Positions 22,984 to 31,737 of a stretch of DNA of 40,290 nt are shown one piece after another. The stretch lies in contig JAFZOC010000142.1 of NCBI GenBank assembly GCA_017550765.1, forward strand, positions 1 through 40,290, written 5' to 3'. The notes beneath the pieces are model-generated. The model saw only the letters and a program-made list of their open reading frames with translations. It ran no database searches and had not been told where the DNA came from. Every line of letters starts with the position of its first letter. The stretch's first letter is position 1. This DNA comes from Oscillospiraceae bacterium (lineage in GTDB: Bacteria; Bacillota_A; Clostridia; Oscillospirales; Oscillospiraceae). Position numbers and translations under genes: made by a program.

Positions 22984-24235
22984 GATCCTGGACAACAAAC
23001 TGGTCGTGTTCGCCATCTCCCTGGTCCTTTCCCTGCTGGCCTGGGTCTATGTGACGTCCGGCGAGACAACGGAGACCATAAGAGAGTTCCGGAACATCCC
23101 GGTACAGTTCGTCGGCGAAGACACGCTGGAGAGCTTGCACGATCTGGTGATCACCGACGTGGACACCAACAGCGTCTCGGTGGAGATCCGCGGTCCCCGC
23201 CGTATCGTGAACGCGCTGGATGCCTCGGACATGGTCGCGCAGGTGGATGTGAGCAAGCTGTCTCAGGCAGCCTATACATCGCTGAACTATCAGATCGTAT
23301 ATCCGGCGGGCACGGAGAAAAAGAATCTCGTCATCACGAACCGCTCCCAGGATACCATCAATTTCATGGTGACCATGCTCACCTCCCGCACGATCCCCGT
23401 AGTCGGGGGCTTTGAGGGGAAAGTGGCGGAAGGCTTCACAGCCGAGACCCCTGTGTTCGAACCGAGCACCGTCACGGTCGAGGGACCTGAGATCTACTTG
23501 AAGAACGTGCATCATGTCTATGTGACTTTCGGCAAGGATCAGATCGTCCAGAGCACCTATACAGTCGATACAGGCTACATCCTCGCGGATGCGAACAACG
23601 ACCCCGTCTCCACCACCGGTCTCAAGATCACGCCCGAGACCATCCGCGCGACCTTGCCGATCATGGAGATGAAGGTGATCCCGCTGAACGTCGGCATCCT
23701 GGCCGGGGCCGGTGCCACCGAGACCAACACCAAGATCACCATCGAGCCCAAGAGCATCACGCTGGCCGGAGACAGTTCCGCCTTGGCCGGCTTCAATCAG
23801 ATCGTGCTGGACACGATCGATCTCAGCGAGTTCGCCTCGGTCTATACGGCCACTTACCCGATCCAGATCCCCAACGGTCTCGTCCGGATCAACAGTCCCA
23901 CAGAGGCCAAGGTGACCATCGAGATCATCGGCGTAGAGACACGAGAATTCAATGTCACCAACTTTTCTTGGGTAGGCGCTACGGACGACATGGTCGTGGA
24001 GATGCTCTCTGAGAACATCCAGGTCCGGATGAGAGGTCCTTCCGAAGTGCTGGACGCCCTCGACCCGGAGCAGATCATCGCAGAGATCGACCTGTCCGAT
24101 CTGCAGGATACCACCGGCACCTATATGCTCTCCGTCAAGATCCGTGTAGAAGGTCAGCCGGATGTCGGCGCGATCAAACGGGAGGACGGTACGCCCTACA
24201 TCGTCGCGCTCCGGATCACGAGGGCTGAAGAATGA
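22967..24235 (+). CDS. cdaR: CdaR, YbbR-domain regulator of CdaA
   Basis: 422 residues. One N-terminal membrane anchor (about 9-26, LVVFAISLVLSLLAWVYVTS) is followed by extracytoplasmic YbbR repeats. Four are suggested by recurring patterns such as VEIRGPRRIVNALD, VTVEGPEIYLKNV, ITLAGDSSALAG and VRMRGPSEVLDALD. CdaR binds CdaA in the membrane and modulates its activity. ATG 22967 with AGGGG upstream gives the anchor a normal short N-terminus. It overlaps cdaA and, by four bases, the next gene. Confidence 0.95.
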   Translation: MKLINKILDNKLVVFAISLVLSLLAWVYVTSGETTETIREFRNIPVQFVGEDTLESLHDLVITDVDTNSVSVEIRGPRRIVNALDASDMVAQVDVSKLSQAAYTSLNYQIVYPAGTEKKNLVITNRSQDTINFMVTMLTSRTIPVVGGFEGKVAEGFTAETPVFEPSTVTVEGPEIYLKNVHHVYVTFGKDQIVQSTYTVDTGYILADANNDPVSTTGLKITPETIRATLPIMEMKVIPLNVGILAGAGATETNTKITIEPKSITLAGDSSALAGFNQIVLDTIDLSEFASVYTATYPIQIPNGLVRINSPTEAKVTIEIIGVETREFNVTNFSWVGATDDMVVEMLSENIQVRMRGPSEVLDALDPEQIIAEIDLSDLQDTTGTYMLSVKIRVEGQPDVGAIKREDGTPYIVALRITRAEE

Positions 24236-24633
24236 CACAGGATGCGATCGTAACGAAGATCCTGCCGGATGGGATGGCGGAAGTGGTCGTGACCCGCTCC
24301 ACAGCCTGCGGCGGCAACTGCGGCAGCTGTGAGTCCTGCATGTTCCAGAGCGAGCTGAGAGCGCTGGCCAGGGACAACATCGGCTGCAAGCCAGGTCAGC
24401 GCGTCGTCATCGAGACGAAGACGTCCCGGGTGTTCGGCGCGGCTATGCTCGTCTACGTGATGCCGCTGCTGTTCTTCCTGGCGGGCTATGCCCTGGCAGC
24501 GCTCCTGGGCTGGACGGAAGGCGCGCGGATCGCGATGAGCTTCGGCACTCTCATCATCAGTGCCGTCGTACTGATCCTCTCGCAGAGACACAAAAAGAAG
24601 GACGAACCCATCAGCTTTGAGATCATCGCTTGA
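24232..24633 (+). CDS. RseC/MucC (SoxR-reducing) family membrane protein
   Basis: 133 residues. The N-terminal domain has four clustered cysteines (Cys26, Cys30, Cys33, Cys36 in ACGGNCGSCESC), as in RseC/MucC proteins. Two membrane segments follow (about 66-88 and 97-114), then a basic tail. Gammaproteobacterial RseC aids sigma-E control and SoxR reduction; in Clostridia the role is unknown and may be redox- or iron-sulfur-linked. It is coupled to cdaR (ATGA overlap) and followed 17 bases later by yicC, so it belongs to the cda operon. Confidence 0.88.
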   Translation: MTQDAIVTKILPDGMAEVVVTRSTACGGNCGSCESCMFQSELRALARDNIGCKPGQRVVIETKTSRVFGAAMLVYVMPLLFFLAGYALAALLGWTEGARIAMSFGTLIISAVVLILSQRHKKKDEPISFEIIA

Positions 24634-24650
24634 TGGGCCGGGGAGGGAAC

Positions 24651-25529
24651 ATGATCAAGAGCATGACCGGCTACGGCAGCGCCAAGGGCGTTGTCGATGG
24701 CATGGAGATCAGCATCGAACTGAAGAGCGTGAACAATAAGTTCCTGGACACTTCCATTCGCTCGCCGCGGAGCTTCCTCTTCGCAGAGGAACTGATCAAG
24801 TCCCGGGTGCAGGCCCATATCAGCCGCGGGAAAGTGGATGTCTTCGTGAACGTGAGCTCGTCCGAGGGCGGCGATATGACCGTCAAAGTGAACGACGCGC
24901 TCCTTCGCTGCTACCTGGACGCGATCGGGCACATCGCGGAGCGCTACGGGCTGCCCAATGACGCCACCGCTATGAGCGTGAGCCGTTTCCCGGATGTCCT
25001 GACCGTCGAGAAACGAGAGGTGGATCAGAGCGTCCTTCTCGAAGGGATCGCTCAGATCGCGGAAGCGGCCCTGGCTGACCATGACGCCATGCGTCTGCGC
25101 GAAGGGGAGAAGCTCAAGGCAGATATCCTCTCCCACCTGGCTGTCATCCGCTCTCTGGTGGAGACCGTGGAGGCTGCGGCCCCGGAGACGGTCGTGGCAT
25201 ACCGCAAGCGCCTGACGCAGAAGATGGAAGAAGTCCTGGTGGGACGGGGGATCGACGAGAGCAGGATCCTTATGGAGGCGGCGATCTACGCCGACCACAT
25301 CGCCGTAGACGAAGAGACGGTACGGCTTCGCAGCCACATCGACCAGCTGACCTTCATGATGAACGGCGGTTCGCCGATCGGTCGCAAGACCGATTTCCTG
25401 ATCCAGGAGTTCAACCGTGAGGCCAACACCATCGGGTCCAAATGCCAGGACGCCAAGATCGCATATGTGGTCGTGGAACTGAAAGCGGAGATCGAGAAGA
25501 TCCGCGAGCAGATCCAGAACATCGAATAG
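24651..25529 (+). CDS. yicC: YicC/YloC family endoribonuclease-like protein
   Basis: 292 residues. The opening MIKSMTGYGSAKG is the YicC hallmark. SVNNKFLDTSIRSPR, FMMNGGSPIGRKTDF and the ending IQEFNREANTIGSKCQDAKI are also conserved, the last two defining the C-terminal domain (DUF1732). YicC has been described as an endoribonuclease in E. coli. It starts at ATG 24651, after GGGAGGG. The order yicC-remA-gmk-rpoZ is the same as in B. subtilis. Confidence 0.95.
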   Translation: MIKSMTGYGSAKGVVDGMEISIELKSVNNKFLDTSIRSPRSFLFAEELIKSRVQAHISRGKVDVFVNVSSSEGGDMTVKVNDALLRCYLDAIGHIAERYGLPNDATAMSVSRFPDVLTVEKREVDQSVLLEGIAQIAEAALADHDAMRLREGEKLKADILSHLAVIRSLVETVEAAAPETVVAYRKRLTQKMEEVLVGRGIDESRILMEAAIYADHIAVDEETVRLRSHIDQLTFMMNGGSPIGRKTDFLIQEFNREANTIGSKCQDAKIAYVVVELKAEIEKIREQIQNIE

Positions 25530-25538
25530 GAGCGCGCC

Positions 25539-25805
25539 ATGAAGCTGATCGCGATCGGATTTGGCAATCTCGTGGCAGCGGAGCGGGTGATCTCCATCGT
25601 GAGCCCCGATTCCGCGCCCATCAAGCGTCTGATCCAGGAAGTGCGCGAACGGGGAGAGCTCATCGACGCCTCCTTCGGTCGCAGTACGCGGTCCGTGCTC
25701 ATCATGGACAGCGGGAACGTGATCTTGTCTGCGCTGCCGCCAGAGACCCTGGCCGCGCGTTTTGAAGAAGACAGGGAAGAGGAGGGAACGAACAAGGATG
25801 GCTGA
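25539..25805 (+). CDS. remA: RemA/DUF370 family DNA-binding regulator
   Basis: 88 residues. [21 protein letters not shown] and [18 protein letters not shown] followed by [25 protein letters not shown] match RemA (DUF370). RemA oligomerises and activates biofilm-matrix and osmoprotection genes in B. subtilis. AGGAGCG precedes the ATG by about 5 bases. Its 3' end overlaps the gmk start by eight bases. Basic residues in the RSTRSV stretch fit DNA binding. Confidence 0.93.
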   Translation: MKLIAIGFGNLVAAERVISIVSPDSAPIKRLIQEVRERGELIDASFGRSTRSVLIMDSGNVILSALPPETLAARFEEDREEEGTNKDG

Positions 25806-26397
25806 AAAAGGGAAACTTATCGTGATCTCCGGGCCTTCCGGAGCGGGAAAGAGCACGGTGGTCTTCACGGCGATCAAGGGGAGGCAGGACATGTGCTTCT
25901 CCACGTCTGTCACGACACGCAAGCCCAGGACGGGGGAGGTCGACGGGCGTGAATACTTCTTTGTGGATCGAGAACGTTTCCTGGAGATGATCGAACAGGA
26001 CGAGCTGCTGGAGCACGCCGAGTATGTGGGCAATCTCTATGGGACACCGCGCGGCTTCGTGGAGCAGCGGCTCTCGGAAGGGATGAACGTCATCCTGGAC
26101 ATCGAGGTCCAGGGTGCGCGCCAGGTCCGGGAGAAGATGCCCGAAGCCGTCATGATCTTCATCATCCCACCAAACCTCGATGAACTGCGCCGTCGGCTCG
26201 TACTGCGCGGCACCGATGCCGAGGATGTGATCGAAGCGCGTCTCATCCGCGCCCGTCAGGAGTGCCGCGAAGCCGATATCTACGACTATATCATCATCAA
26301 CGACGATCTGTCTGTGGCAGCCGGCGAATTCGCCTCGATCATCCAGGCTGAGCACTGCCGTTTCGAACACCGCAAGCAGATCCTCGCGCATATTTGA
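25798..26397 (+). CDS. gmk: Guanylate kinase
   Basis: 199 residues. The enzyme phosphorylates GMP to GDP. The P-loop is [11 protein letters not shown] (10-20). The GMP-binding region has [20 protein letters not shown], and [12 protein letters not shown] and [11 protein letters not shown] cover the Asp and lid positions. The start at ATG 25798, inside the remA 3' end, removes a non-conserved 12-residue extension. AGGAGGG lies about 10 bases upstream. Confidence 0.97.
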   Translation: MAEKGKLIVISGPSGAGKSTVVFTAIKGRQDMCFSTSVTTRKPRTGEVDGREYFFVDRERFLEMIEQDELLEHAEYVGNLYGTPRGFVEQRLSEGMNVILDIEVQGARQVREKMPEAVMIFIIPPNLDELRRRLVLRGTDAEDVIEARLIRARQECREADIYDYIIINDDLSVAAGEFASIIQAEHCRFEHRKQILAHI

Positions 26398-26437
26398 AAA
26401 ACAGCCGCCTTGCGCGGCAGAATGGAGAAACTGTACC

Positions 26438-26641
26438 ATGATGCTTTATCCCCCTGTTGCTGAGCTGGTCGACAAGATCGGCAGCCGTTATCAGCTGGTG
26501 AACCTGGTGGCGCGCCGCGCCCGTGAGCTCTCCGCCGAGGCGGAAGAGAACGAGACCCCGCTGGAGCGCAAGCCCGTTTCCTCCGCGATCGACGAGGTCT
26601 ACACCGGCAAGCTCACCATCACGAAGAAAGAAGAGGCCTGA
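26438..26641 (+). CDS. rpoZ: RNA polymerase omega subunit
   Basis: 67 residues. MLYPPVAELVDKIGSRYQLV, then NLVARRARELS and KPVSSAIDEVYTGKL, is the conserved omega core that latches the beta-prime subunit during assembly. GGAGA lies about 12 bases upstream of ATG 26438. Its place between gmk and priA is the standard one, but coaBC, often between rpoZ and priA, is missing. Confidence 0.94.
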   Translation: MMLYPPVAELVDKIGSRYQLVNLVARRARELSAEAEENETPLERKPVSSAIDEVYTGKLTITKKEEA

Positions 26642-26673
26642 ACGGCGCCTTCCCGGAAAGGGCGGTGATCCCC

Positions 26674-28920
26674 GTGCCGATCACGATAGCCAAGATAGCG
26701 GTCTCCGCCGCGACATATTGGATCGATCGCCCCTATGACTATCTGGTACCGGAGGAGCTCATGGGGCGAGTCGCCCCGGGCGTACGGGTCTATGTCCCCT
26801 TTTCCCGAGGGAACCGTCGGTCGGAGGGCGTCGTCCTCGCGGTGGATACCAAGAGCGAGCGGGAACAGCTGAAGCCCATCCTTGCCGTCCTGGACGAGGA
26901 GCCGATCCTGACGCCCGATCAGATCCAGCTGGCTCTCTTTTTGAGCGAACGCTTTTTCTGCACCGTATTCGAGGCAGTCAAGGCGATGCTGCCAGCCGGG
27001 CTCTGGTTCAAAGACGACGGTACCCGTCGTGTGAACGACAAGACCGTGGAGATGGCCCGTCTGTCTGTACCTGCAGACGAGGCCGCAGATCAGGCGGAGC
27101 AAAAACGGCGACGTTCACGTGCCCAAGCAGAACTGCTGGACATGCTGTGCAGCTTTGAGGCTCTTCCCGTACGCGATCTGCTGCTGCACTGCGGCGCGAG
27201 CAGACGTTCCCTGAACGCGCTATGCGAACAGGAGCTCGTGGTCCTCTATGAGCGCGAAGTCTATCGACGGCCGGTCGTGCCGCCGGACGAGCTCAAAGCT
27301 CTCCCGACTCTGAACGAGGAGCAACAGCGCGCCTTCGAAGGGCTGGATGCACTGGCGAAAAAAGGGACCGCCGGCGCCGCTCTGCTCTTGGGCGTCACCG
27401 GCAGCGGCAAGACCAGCGTCTATGTCCATCTGATCCGCGAGCAGCTCCAACGCGGGCGTTCTGCGATCCTTCTGGTGCCGGAGATCGCACTGACCCCGCA
27501 GATGCTGCAGACCTTCTCCGACTATTTTGGAGATGAGGTCGCCGTGCTCCACAGCAGTCTCTCCATCGGAGAGCGCTATGACGAGTGGAAACGTATCCGC
27601 AGCGGCAAAGCGCACCTGGTGATCGGGACTCGCAGCGCGATATTCGCCCCTGTGTCAGATCTGGGGATCGTGATCATCGATGAAGAGCAGGAGGAGACCT
27701 ACCGCTCCGGCTCCTCTCCGCGTTATCACGCCAGAGATGTGGCGAAGTACCGCTGCTACAAGAGCGGCTGCCTGCTGCTCCTGGCATCTGCCACGCCGGA
27801 CATCGTCTCCCGGTATCAGGCGAAAACTGGGCGCTACGCGTTCTTCCATCTGGACACCCGCTACAATGAGCAGGAGCTCCCGCAGGTCAGCATCGTTGAC
27901 ATGAGAACGGAGCTCCGACGCGGGAACGGCAGCTGTATCAGCTCTTTCCTGGCAAAGGAACTGCAGCGGAACGTAGAGGCAGGGGAGCAGAGCATCCTCT
28001 TCCTCAACCGTCGCGGCAGCAACAAGCTCATCAACTGTACACAGTGCGGCTTCACCTATCGCTGTCCCCGCTGCAGCGTCTCGCTGACCTATCACGGCGC
28101 GAATCGGCGTCTGATCTGTCACTACTGCGGCTATTCCCGCAGAGCCGATGAGGCTTGCCCCAAATGCGGCGGTACGCTCGAACATGTGGGCGCCGGGACC
28201 CAACTGGTAGTCGAAGAGATCCAGGCTCTGTTCCCGGACAAAGAGATCTTGCGCATGGACACCGACTCTGTTGCGCCTGTAGGCTCTCATGAGCTGCTGT
28301 TCGAGCGATTTCGCAAGGAGCAGATCCCCTTCCTCGTCGGCACACAGATGGTCACCAAGGGCCTGAATTTCCAGAACGTGACCCTTGTGGGCGTCATCTC
28401 AGCCGACCAGAGCCTGTACGCCGGCGACTATCGGGCAGGGGAGAGGACCTTTTCCCTGATCACCCAGGTGGTAGGGCGCAGCGGCCGCGGTGACCGTCCC
28501 GGTCGCGCCATCATCCAGACCTTCACACCTGAGAACGAGACGATCCGTCTGGCTGCCCGGCAGGACTACGAGGCTTTCTTTGCCTCAGAGCTGGAGCTGC
28601 GCAAGCTCCAGAACGCGCCTCCTTTCTGCGACCTGCTGGCCGTTACCCTCACCGGGATGGACGAGCGTCTCGTACTGCGGGCAGGCGACTTCGTCCGGGA
28701 CGAGCTCCAGCGTTCGATCGGTCCGGCGGGGGCAGATATCCTGGGCCCGACGCCGCTGGCTGTCGTCAAGGTCAACAGCCGCTACCGCTTTCGGATCCAT
28801 GTACGCTGTACCGCCAACGCGAGGATCCGCGCGGCCCTGCGGCAGGCTATCACAGAATGCGCAACTGACAAGCGTTTTCGGGGCGTCTCCGCCTTTGCGG
28901 AGGAGCATCCCTTCGACTAA
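26674..28920 (+). CDS. priA: Primosomal protein N' (replication restart helicase PriA)
   Basis: 748 residues. After the 3'-DNA-binding domain (DRPYDYLVPEEL...VYVPFSRGNR) comes a superfamily 2 helicase: Walker A LLGVTGSGKTSVYVHL, motif II IIDEEQEETYRSG, and LNRRGSNK. Eight zinc-binding cysteines run from CTQCGFTYRCPRC to CHYCG and CPKCGG. VGRSGRGDRPG is motif VI-like. PriA reloads the replisome at stalled forks. GTG 26674 has a strikingly complete SD (GGCGGTGATC); GTG 26665 is an alternative three codons earlier. Motif II reads DEEQ rather than DEEH, a variant I believe occurs in other Clostridia. Confidence 0.96.
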   Translation: MPITIAKIAVSAATYWIDRPYDYLVPEELMGRVAPGVRVYVPFSRGNRRSEGVVLAVDTKSEREQLKPILAVLDEEPILTPDQIQLALFLSERFFCTVFEAVKAMLPAGLWFKDDGTRRVNDKTVEMARLSVPADEAADQAEQKRRRSRAQAELLDMLCSFEALPVRDLLLHCGASRRSLNALCEQELVVLYEREVYRRPVVPPDELKALPTLNEEQQRAFEGLDALAKKGTAGAALLLGVTGSGKTSVYVHLIREQLQRGRSAILLVPEIALTPQMLQTFSDYFGDEVAVLHSSLSIGERYDEWKRIRSGKAHLVIGTRSAIFAPVSDLGIVIIDEEQEETYRSGSSPRYHARDVAKYRCYKSGCLLLLASATPDIVSRYQAKTGRYAFFHLDTRYNEQELPQVSIVDMRTELRRGNGSCISSFLAKELQRNVEAGEQSILFLNRRGSNKLINCTQCGFTYRCPRCSVSLTYHGANRRLICHYCGYSRRADEACPKCGGTLEHVGAGTQLVVEEIQALFPDKEILRMDTDSVAPVGSHELLFERFRKEQIPFLVGTQMVTKGLNFQNVTLVGVISADQSLYAGDYRAGERTFSLITQVVGRSGRGDRPGRAIIQTFTPENETIRLAARQDYEAFFASELELRKLQNAPPFCDLLAVTLTGMDERLVLRAGDFVRDELQRSIGPAGADILGPTPLAVVKVNSRYRFRIHVRCTANARIRAALRQAITECATDKRFRGVSAFAEEHPFD

Positions 28921-28990
28921 GTGCTCGTCGCGCCATGCGATGGGACGATACAGGAACAGCGCCGCCAAAGGCGGCAGACAGGAGAAAAGA

Positions 28991-29491
28991 ATGGCATTAC
29001 GGAACATCCTGAGCAAGGATGAGCCGGCGCTCTATAAGAAGAGCCGGCCCGTCACCGAATTCAACAGCCGTCTCCACCAGCTGCTGGACGATATGGCCGA
29101 GACCCTGCAGAAAGCCGGCGGGGTCGGCCTTGCTGCGCCCCAGGTGGGCGTGCTGCGCCGCGCCGTGCTGGTGCTCGAGACGAATGTGCCGGAAGGGGAG
29201 CCTGAGATACTGATCGAACTCGTCAATCCCGAGATCGTCGAGAGCTCCGGCGAGCAGAACGGCCCTGAGGGCTGTCTGAGCGCCCCTGGCGAATACGGTC
29301 TGGTCAAGAGGCCCATGCATGTGAAGGTCCGTGCGCAGGACCGCTTCGGCGAATGGTTCGAGGTGGAGGGCGACGGGCTCACCGCCCGCTGCTTCTGCCA
29401 TGAGATCGACCATCTGGACGGCATCGTCTTCCTGTCCAAATGTGAGCGTATGCTCTCGGAGGAAGAACTGCTCGCCCGCGAAGAGGTATAA
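28991..29491 (+). CDS. def: Peptide deformylase
   Basis: 166 residues. It removes the formyl group from new proteins. The three motifs are complete: GVGLAAPQVG (44-53), EGCLSAPG with metal ligand Cys95, and CHEIDHLDG with His137, Glu138 and His141. GGAGA precedes the ATG by about 5 bases. A small GCCGCC-AAA-GGCGGC hairpin without a U-run sits in the 70-base gap after priA (28961-28975). Two bases separate def from fmt, the functionally matched enzyme that adds the formyl group to Met-tRNA. Confidence 0.97.
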   Translation: MALRNILSKDEPALYKKSRPVTEFNSRLHQLLDDMAETLQKAGGVGLAAPQVGVLRRAVLVLETNVPEGEPEILIELVNPEIVESSGEQNGPEGCLSAPGEYGLVKRPMHVKVRAQDRFGEWFEVEGDGLTARCFCHEIDHLDGIVFLSKCERMLSEEELLAREEV

Positions 29492-29492
29492 G

Positions 29493-30437
29493 ATGCGCGT
29501 CGTATTCATGGGCACGCCCGGATTTGCGCGGGTGTGTCTGGAGAAGCTCCTGGACGAGGGCTTTGAGGTCGTCGGCGTCTTTACGCAGCCCGACAAGCCC
29601 CAGGGGCGGAAGATGGTCCTCACGCCTTCCGAGGTAAAGGTACTGGCCACCGAGCGGGGCATCCCCGTCTTTCAGCCGGAAAAGATGCGCGACGGGATAG
29701 CTATGGATATCCTGCGCGGTCTACGACCGGATATCCTGGCTGTGGTCGCCTACGGGCGGATCCTTCCCGACGAGATGCTCGCGCTGCCCCGCTATGGGGC
29801 GGTGAACGTCCATGGCTCGCTCCTGCCGCGATATCGCGGCGCGTCTCCGATCCAATGGTCCGTTCTGAACGGAGACGAGACCGGCGGCGTCACCACCCAG
29901 TATATGGCACGGGAGATGGACCGGGGCGATATCATCTATACCGCTGAGACGCCGATCGCTGAAAAGGAGACCTCCGGTGAACTGTATGAGCGGCTGGCCG
30001 CGCTGGGCGCAGAACTGCTGGTCAGATCCCTGCGCGATATCGAAGCGGGCACCGCGCCGCGCATCCCCCAGGACGAGAGCCTCGCCTGCTATGTGGGCAA
30101 GCTCGATAAGTCCCTCAGCCCTATCGACTTCGACAGGACGCCGCGGCAGGTCTTGAAATGGATCTTCGGGCTGCAGCCCTGGCCGGTGGCGACCATGGAA
30201 CTGGACGGCACGGTGGTCAAGGTCTTCGACGCTGAGCGCACTGAGAACAGGACCGCGAAGCGCCCCGGTGAACTGGTCTGCGCAGATGCCCGCGGCATCG
30301 AGGTCGCCTGCGCGAAGGGCGAGACGATCCGGATCCTGGAGCTCCAGGCTCCGGGGAAAAAGCGGATGCGCGCAGCGAACTATCTGCGGGGACACCCGCT
30401 CAAGATCGGTGGAGCATGCGATGATGACGAGCGCTAG
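29493..30437 (+). CDS. fmt: Methionyl-tRNA formyltransferase
   Basis: 314 residues. It formylates initiator Met-tRNA from 10-formyl-THF. The catalytic triad is Asn105, His107 and Asp143, in AVNVHGSLLPRYRGASPIQW and EMDRGDI. The N-terminus MRVVFMGTPGFA and the C-terminal OB-like domain (about 205-314) are standard. AAGAGG lies 5-8 bases upstream of ATG 29493. It overlaps rsmB by 17 bases. Confidence 0.97.
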   Translation: MRVVFMGTPGFARVCLEKLLDEGFEVVGVFTQPDKPQGRKMVLTPSEVKVLATERGIPVFQPEKMRDGIAMDILRGLRPDILAVVAYGRILPDEMLALPRYGAVNVHGSLLPRYRGASPIQWSVLNGDETGGVTTQYMAREMDRGDIIYTAETPIAEKETSGELYERLAALGAELLVRSLRDIEAGTAPRIPQDESLACYVGKLDKSLSPIDFDRTPRQVLKWIFGLQPWPVATMELDGTVVKVFDAERTENRTAKRPGELVCADARGIEVACAKGETIRILELQAPGKKRMRAANYLRGHPLKIGGACDDDER

Positions 30438-31737
30438 AGCAGTCGCGCTCTCCGCTTTGGAGCGCTGCCGCAGAGACAGAGCCTGGTCCGGCGCGAGCCT
30501 GGATGCGGAGATCCGCCGGAGCGGTCTGGACGCGAGAGACAGCGCGCTGGCCTCTCGTCTTTGTCTGGGCGTACTGCAGAACAGCAGCCTCCTGGACTTT
30601 TATATCGAACACTACTACAAGAAAGACCTGGAGCCCCTCCTGCGGGACATCCTGCGCCTTGGCGTATGCCAGATCATCCTGTTCGACAAGATCCCTGCCC
30701 ACGCCGCCGTGAGCGAGGGCGTGTCGCTCTGCCGCGAACGGGGCTTGGGACGAGCTTCGGGACTGGTGAACGCCGTTTTGCGTCGGGTCGCCGAGGACAG
30801 GGACGATCTTCCGCCGATCCCCGGAGAGGGGAGCGCGGAGCATCTCGCGATCCGTTTCAGCCACCCGCAGTGGCTGGTCGAACGTCTGCTGCAGGAGCGA
30901 GGACCTTTTCTTGCGGAAGGCTTCCTGCGGGCTGATAACGAGATCCCACCGCTCACGATCCAGCTGGACCGGCGCAAGGTCTCGCCGGCCGACTATGAAC
31001 GCGCTCTGGAACGGATGGGCGCACCCTTCAAAAGCTTCCCGGAACTGCCGGGCTGCTATGAGCTCCCCGGCGGACGCGTGACGGAACTGCCCGGATATGA
31101 AGAAGGGCTCTTCTATGTGCAGGACCGCGCCGCGCGTATCGCGGTGGAAGCCGCCGGAGCCAGGCCCGGGATGAAGATCCTGGACTGCTGCGCAGCGCCC
31201 GGCGGAAAGAGCTTTACAGCGGCGATCGCGACGGGGGATGCCGCGGAGATCCTCTCCTGCGATATCCACGAGAAAAAGCTCCGCCTGATCCAGACCGGAG
31301 CGGAACGGCTGTGCATCCGCAGCATCCAGGTCCGCGCGATGGACGCGAGATCTTTTGATCCCGTTTTGGAAAAACGCTTCGATATCGTCCTCGCAGACGT
31401 GCCCTGTTCGGCCATCGGTGTGATCCGCAAACGCCCGGAGATCCGCTGGAAACGTCAGGAGGAGATCGACGCGCTGCCCCGTATCCAGGCCGATATCCTG
31501 GATACCGTCTGCCGCTATGTCGCATACGGCGGGGTGCTGCTCTACTCAACATGCACCGTGCTCCGCGCGGAGGATGAAGACCAGATCGGACGTTTTCTCC
31601 GTGAGCATCCAGACTTCTCCATAGAAGGCTTTGATGCCGGCGGGATATCGGCCCCGGACGGGATGCACGTCTTCTGGCCCCAGACGGACGGTACAGACGG
31701 CTTCTTCGTGGCAAAGATCAGGAGGAACGGTCCATGA
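30421..31737 (+). CDS. rsmB: 16S rRNA (cytosine(967)-C(5))-methyltransferase RsmB
   Basis: 438 residues. An N-terminal NusB-like RNA-binding domain (about 1-140) precedes the SAM-dependent methyltransferase. The SAM loop is LDCCAAPGGKSF, motif IV is DVPCSAIGVIRKRPEIRW and motif VI is LLYSTCTV; the cysteines in the last two act in methyl transfer. ATG 30421 has GGTGGAG five bases upstream. The stop overlaps the rlmN start by four bases. Confidence 0.95.
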   Translation: MMTSARAVALSALERCRRDRAWSGASLDAEIRRSGLDARDSALASRLCLGVLQNSSLLDFYIEHYYKKDLEPLLRDILRLGVCQIILFDKIPAHAAVSEGVSLCRERGLGRASGLVNAVLRRVAEDRDDLPPIPGEGSAEHLAIRFSHPQWLVERLLQERGPFLAEGFLRADNEIPPLTIQLDRRKVSPADYERALERMGAPFKSFPELPGCYELPGGRVTELPGYEEGLFYVQDRAARIAVEAAGARPGMKILDCCAAPGGKSFTAAIATGDAAEILSCDIHEKKLRLIQTGAERLCIRSIQVRAMDARSFDPVLEKRFDIVLADVPCSAIGVIRKRPEIRWKRQEEIDALPRIQADILDTVCRYVAYGGVLLYSTCTVLRAEDEDQIGRFLREHPDFSIEGFDAGGISAPDGMHVFWPQTDGTDGFFVAKIRRNGP

